From: Taenia hydatigena
Taxonomy: Eukaryota > Platyhelminthes > Cestoda > Cyclophyllidea > Taeniidae
Reading direction: 5' to 3'
Length of the DNA stretch: 64,000 nucleotides
Assembly: GCA_036345935.2 (NCBI GenBank)
Contig: JADWOT020000008.1
Coordinates: forward strand, 7,458,156-7,522,155
The notes beneath the pieces were generated by a model, which ran no database searches, was not told the origin of the DNA, and worked only from the letters and a program-made list of their open reading frames with translations. Both the position numbers and the translations under genes were made by a program. Each line of letters begins with the position of its first letter. The first letter of the stretch is position 1. Shown here in pieces: positions 60,501 through 64,000 of the stretch.

Positions 60501-63500
60501 TAAGTTACGATGCATACAATGGTGGAGGTCATCGCTTGCTCTCGTTTTCTGTCACTTTGACACATCACAAGTCGTACGAAAAAGACACAATACAAAGTGC
60601 TGTGGGTTTATTGAGGCTTTATTCTCATATCAACCATTAATGACTGATCCGTAAATGCACAGAAACTATATACAATCACGACCTCTTTGCCTTCAACGAA
60701 CGCCACAGTTGTTCAAGTATAGTGGAAATAGACGAGCTTTCTTGTCCCGAGAATACACAGCGTTTGACTAACATCCGGAAAGCGTCTCCACGGAGATGCT
60801 TGTCGATGCATTGAACTATCCTACAATACTTGTGCCAACTTTTCAAATCGCAGGTGCTCTCATGGACAGTTTCGTCTCTCCTTCAATTGGGAGGACTGAC
60901 TCATGTGCTGTGGGCTGGAATCACAGACAGACGTGCGTCCACCTTTCAGAGGTCTTACTGTGGCTGGATGCTCCATCACCGCGTCGTGTTCAAATTCTTC
61001 CACCAATAATCATGGCTTTTACACTTTCGTTTACAATTTAGTCAGTTACCATAACTTGCTCCACCCACATACTGATACCGCCCAACTAATTAATGGTGTG
61101 TCAACTAATCCACGACGCATGTACTGGCTGATGGTAACCGGACACACGCACCGACAACTACCGATCATATAAACATTACAATTGTGCCTCTCTTATGGTT
61201 TGAGTTGGAAAATTGAGGGTTCTGGTCCGATTTGGAAGTCAATGGTCGAGCGTATTGGCGGCATGAAGGGATAGGGCTTGAGGAAATAGACATTACTCAT
61301 AATCTTCGAGTCTACACTAAAGAGGGTTGTTGAGTCGAATGGACAAATGAGCGGTCTTCGGAATCATTGCCCAGTTCGACGGCGACCGTAAAACAATAGC
61401 TGAAACCCTTGCAAAAATCTGGAAGTGGTACCGCTGATGTAAAGGCGGTATAAAGTCAAATGGCTTGTGCCAGAGAAGATTGAAATAAACCGAACTAAAG
61501 GAGTCGGGCACATCCATAAGACAGTCTTGGAGTGGAGTTAGAAGCCGGTAATGTTTTGAGTCCTTATGGAAAAATCTGCAACTCTAATGACCTTCACCTC
61601 CGTTAGGACATTACACACAGGCCCTAAAGATCTGACTGCGGACATGATGCACTTTTCTACTAGTACGTAGAAATTACAATTTTTTGCGTCTCAAAAACGC
61701 AACCAAGCAACTCACTTCCACATAAGGAAGCCTGTTGAACCAACTGTGAATTACTGAGTGGATTCCGAATTGTCTTGGAAATCAAAATTTGTTCAAGTTA
61801 CTTCCGTGGTTTGCAACATCTTCTATTTTCCCACCTGTCTCGGATCGTCAGAGCTGTCCCACGAATGTAAAAATGCGGTGACAGATTTTGCCTTCAAGTT
61901 TTCTCCCCTTTGGACTTTTGCTTCGCCTTTTTATCCGCATTGCCGCCAACTACTTTATCCTCATTTCCTTTTTGCTCTCTTGAGCTGGCATTTCATTTAA
62001 CTTTGGTTGCTGTAGTAATGTGAGGCAAAAAAAAACTAATCTTCATTAAAATCTCCATAATCAGTATTTTAGCAAAGAGCATTCGTGGGTGACCTATTTG
62101 CGCAACAGAAGTAATTGCTGCAACCCATAAAAATGAACCATTTTATTAGTTTTTTTTATAACTGCGAAAATCTGAAGAATTAACCATTATTTTATTGTAC
62201 CATAGGCTAGGTAAATCCATCCTCAGGGTGTGCCATTTTCTAGACGAGAAGTGGAAATCACTTTTTTCTGCTCTATACTTAAAACCGAGCTAGCGCCAGT
62301 GTACTGACACTCAAACACGAGACTATCATTTAGACCCACTAATCTTGCCTTCGAGAGGGAAACAATTTGTGTCCAGCGTTAGTAACTAAGTGAAATACGG
62401 TACCAGTCACTTGATTAGGCACCACAATCTCGTGCAACGAAATCGCCTCCAATGTGGCAGTAGTCTGTATCACCCATCTTGGTGATGTGATGTGTGAGGA
62501 ACTGTACCTCTTCTTCTTCTTCCGCTCTCTCATCTTAAATAATCTATGGTCTCTCCAAATGGCGTCAACTCCACATCATCTTTTATTCCACTTCGATTTT
62601 CCTTTGCGGTTACGTTGTAGGAAGTAACCTCAATGAAGGCATTAAAACATCTCACTCTCTATTTGGCTCCATTTTAGCCGTGTTAAAGGGTAGGCGAGCT
62701 ACAATGACAAGACGATATGTCGCTTACATGACTCTGACCCAATGTGTTTTGCAAGGGGTTTCATTAAACTCATTCGGATGTCTACCTCGATCTTGGACCT
62801 GCTTCGGCGACTTCAATGCATTAGAAGGGAAATGGAAGGCAAGCCAATGCCCAATAAGTTGTGTTGAAGTACTTTGCCAACGATGCTGGTTGAGGAAGGT
62901 ACTATTATTAATGACACCATCTACTTATGTTTTTGTGATTTCCACTTCAATGCCCAAACCGTGACACAGATAGCTTTGTGCATAAATGGTGATTTGATTG
63001 TCTTGACTATGTGAGTTGCAACAAATTGTGGATTAATAACCACTGCCCTTCCAAGCAAGTGAAATCTGCACTTGTTAAAGATACTTGAACCATCAAATCA
63101 GACAACTTTTTAAAAATCTATTTGACAAAATGATGTCACCTTCAACGTCAATATTGCCTCAGCTCTGCATCACTGTGTGGTGTTAGCTTTAAAACAGACG
63201 AGTTATGCCCTATACTGACTGAAAGAAGGGGGAAAACGAACCAACTGTAGTCATCAAACTGCTATAAGCAAGTTTTTTTTTCACAAGAAGGATTTCACGT
63301 CAAGTTTGAGGCATTTGAAATGGGGGGTGAGGAGGTGATTTTACGGTGTAGGCTTGGGGATGTGTATCTATTTGCATACATCTCCTGCGTGAACTATTAT
63401 TTATTTTCAGACGTGTTTAGTGGCTTCCTTCAAGTACACACATAACTCCCTTCCATTTTGTAAGCAATTTCGCAACGATTAAGTTGTTTTGATGCTGCAC

Positions 63501-64000
63501 GAACGGTCAGTATTATTAATGCGGTTTTGGCGTTCACAGGGGTCACACGATTCTGGGTCGGACTTGATAAACAGGCCATACAAGCCGGGTGATGACTGAA
63601 CCAACTGCAGTTCTGTTGAATAATTTTATTTTTTAATATTTAAAGAGCAACTGGTTTCGCTATTCATAATTCCATGACTTTGTTCTCATAATTGCCCGAA
63701 ACACTCAAGTGAATGATTCGCTTAGATGATCTACTGATGTTGCTATGGCGACAGCACAGTGACCTCACCTTCGACTGTGTATTAGAGTGGTAGCAATGTA
63801 TCCTCTTAGCAAGGCTTGTGCGCAAGTTGACTGTGTCCTGCATTCAAACGACTTGTGAGCTCCGGTTTAGGGCCTTCCGCCTTTACACGGTCTGCGGCAA
63901 TGCTCAAGGGGACGCATCAAAGTGACTATTTCCCCAACCGTAAGGTCAGTCATGCCTAACGTTTGATGAGGTTATGTTTTATCACTCCTGCCAACAGACA
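57598..64000. other. Right-hand intergenic interval, no gene supported
   Basis: The first few hundred bases are LARP1-like 3' UTR. At 58010-58412 all three minus-strand frames are open for 70-100 codons with Lys, Arg and Gln-rich readings; one frame continues upstream without a stop to about 58470. No domain is recognised. Further right, frames reach about 117 codons (59233-59586) without family signal. If the LARP1-like gene had DM15-coding exons they should fall here, but none was found on the plus strand. Confidence 0.35.

Overview
This 64-kb window is eukaryotic and reads as genomic DNA of a parasitic flatworm, most likely a cestode of the Taenia/Echinococcus group. The evidence is AT-rich intergenic DNA, animal-specific gene families (MTA, odd-skipped, RhoU/V-like, prominin-like), a mixture of long introns with very short ones (35-38 nt in the Ku80 gene, 66-77 nt elsewhere), and many copies of a miniature LTR retroelement with the architecture described for taeniid TRIMs. 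The species assignment is inference.

Eight protein-coding loci can be supported. From left to right they are: Ku80/XRCC5 (minus, 575-2032, 3' part off the left edge); an odd-skipped-related C2H2 zinc-finger factor (plus, about 12927-14234); NAD kinase (minus, 16273-21825, 5' exons not found); an atypical RhoU/RhoV-like GTPase with substituted GTP-hydrolysis residues (plus, 25967-29740); an MDM1-like basic protein (minus, 37171-38607); an MTA-family NuRD subunit with an 8-nt microexon (plus, 39630-42858); an intronless five-transmembrane prominin-like protein (plus, 50189-52831); and a LARP1-like La-motif protein (plus, 54854-57597). Exon joints were worked out by hand from reading-frame phase, GT/AG sites and remembered family sequences, so the gene models are good but not transcript-verified. 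The genes do not form one pathway. Two divergent pairs are notable: NAD kinase/Rho, with a TRIM cluster between them, and MDM1-like/MTA, with about 1 kb between them.

Retroelements are the main feature between genes. There is a family of LTRs of about 185 bp, TGTARTAC...GCTACA in sense orientation. They occur as solo LTRs and as LTR-PBS-noncoding-PPT-LTR elements with no coding capacity. Copies lie at 3.2, 5.3-6.6, 22.2-25.3 and 32.8-33.8 kb. A more diverged set lies at 6.7, 8.0, 14.5, 31.2, 44.5-45.4 and 53.5-54.1 kb. One element (22993-23892) has a perfect 5-bp target duplication, as does one solo LTR (25073-25257).

The rest of the window (most of 8.2-12.9, 33.8-37.1, 45.4-50.2 and 57.6-64.0 kb) shows no gene I can support. 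No tRNA, rRNA, CRISPR array or bacterial-type feature was seen.
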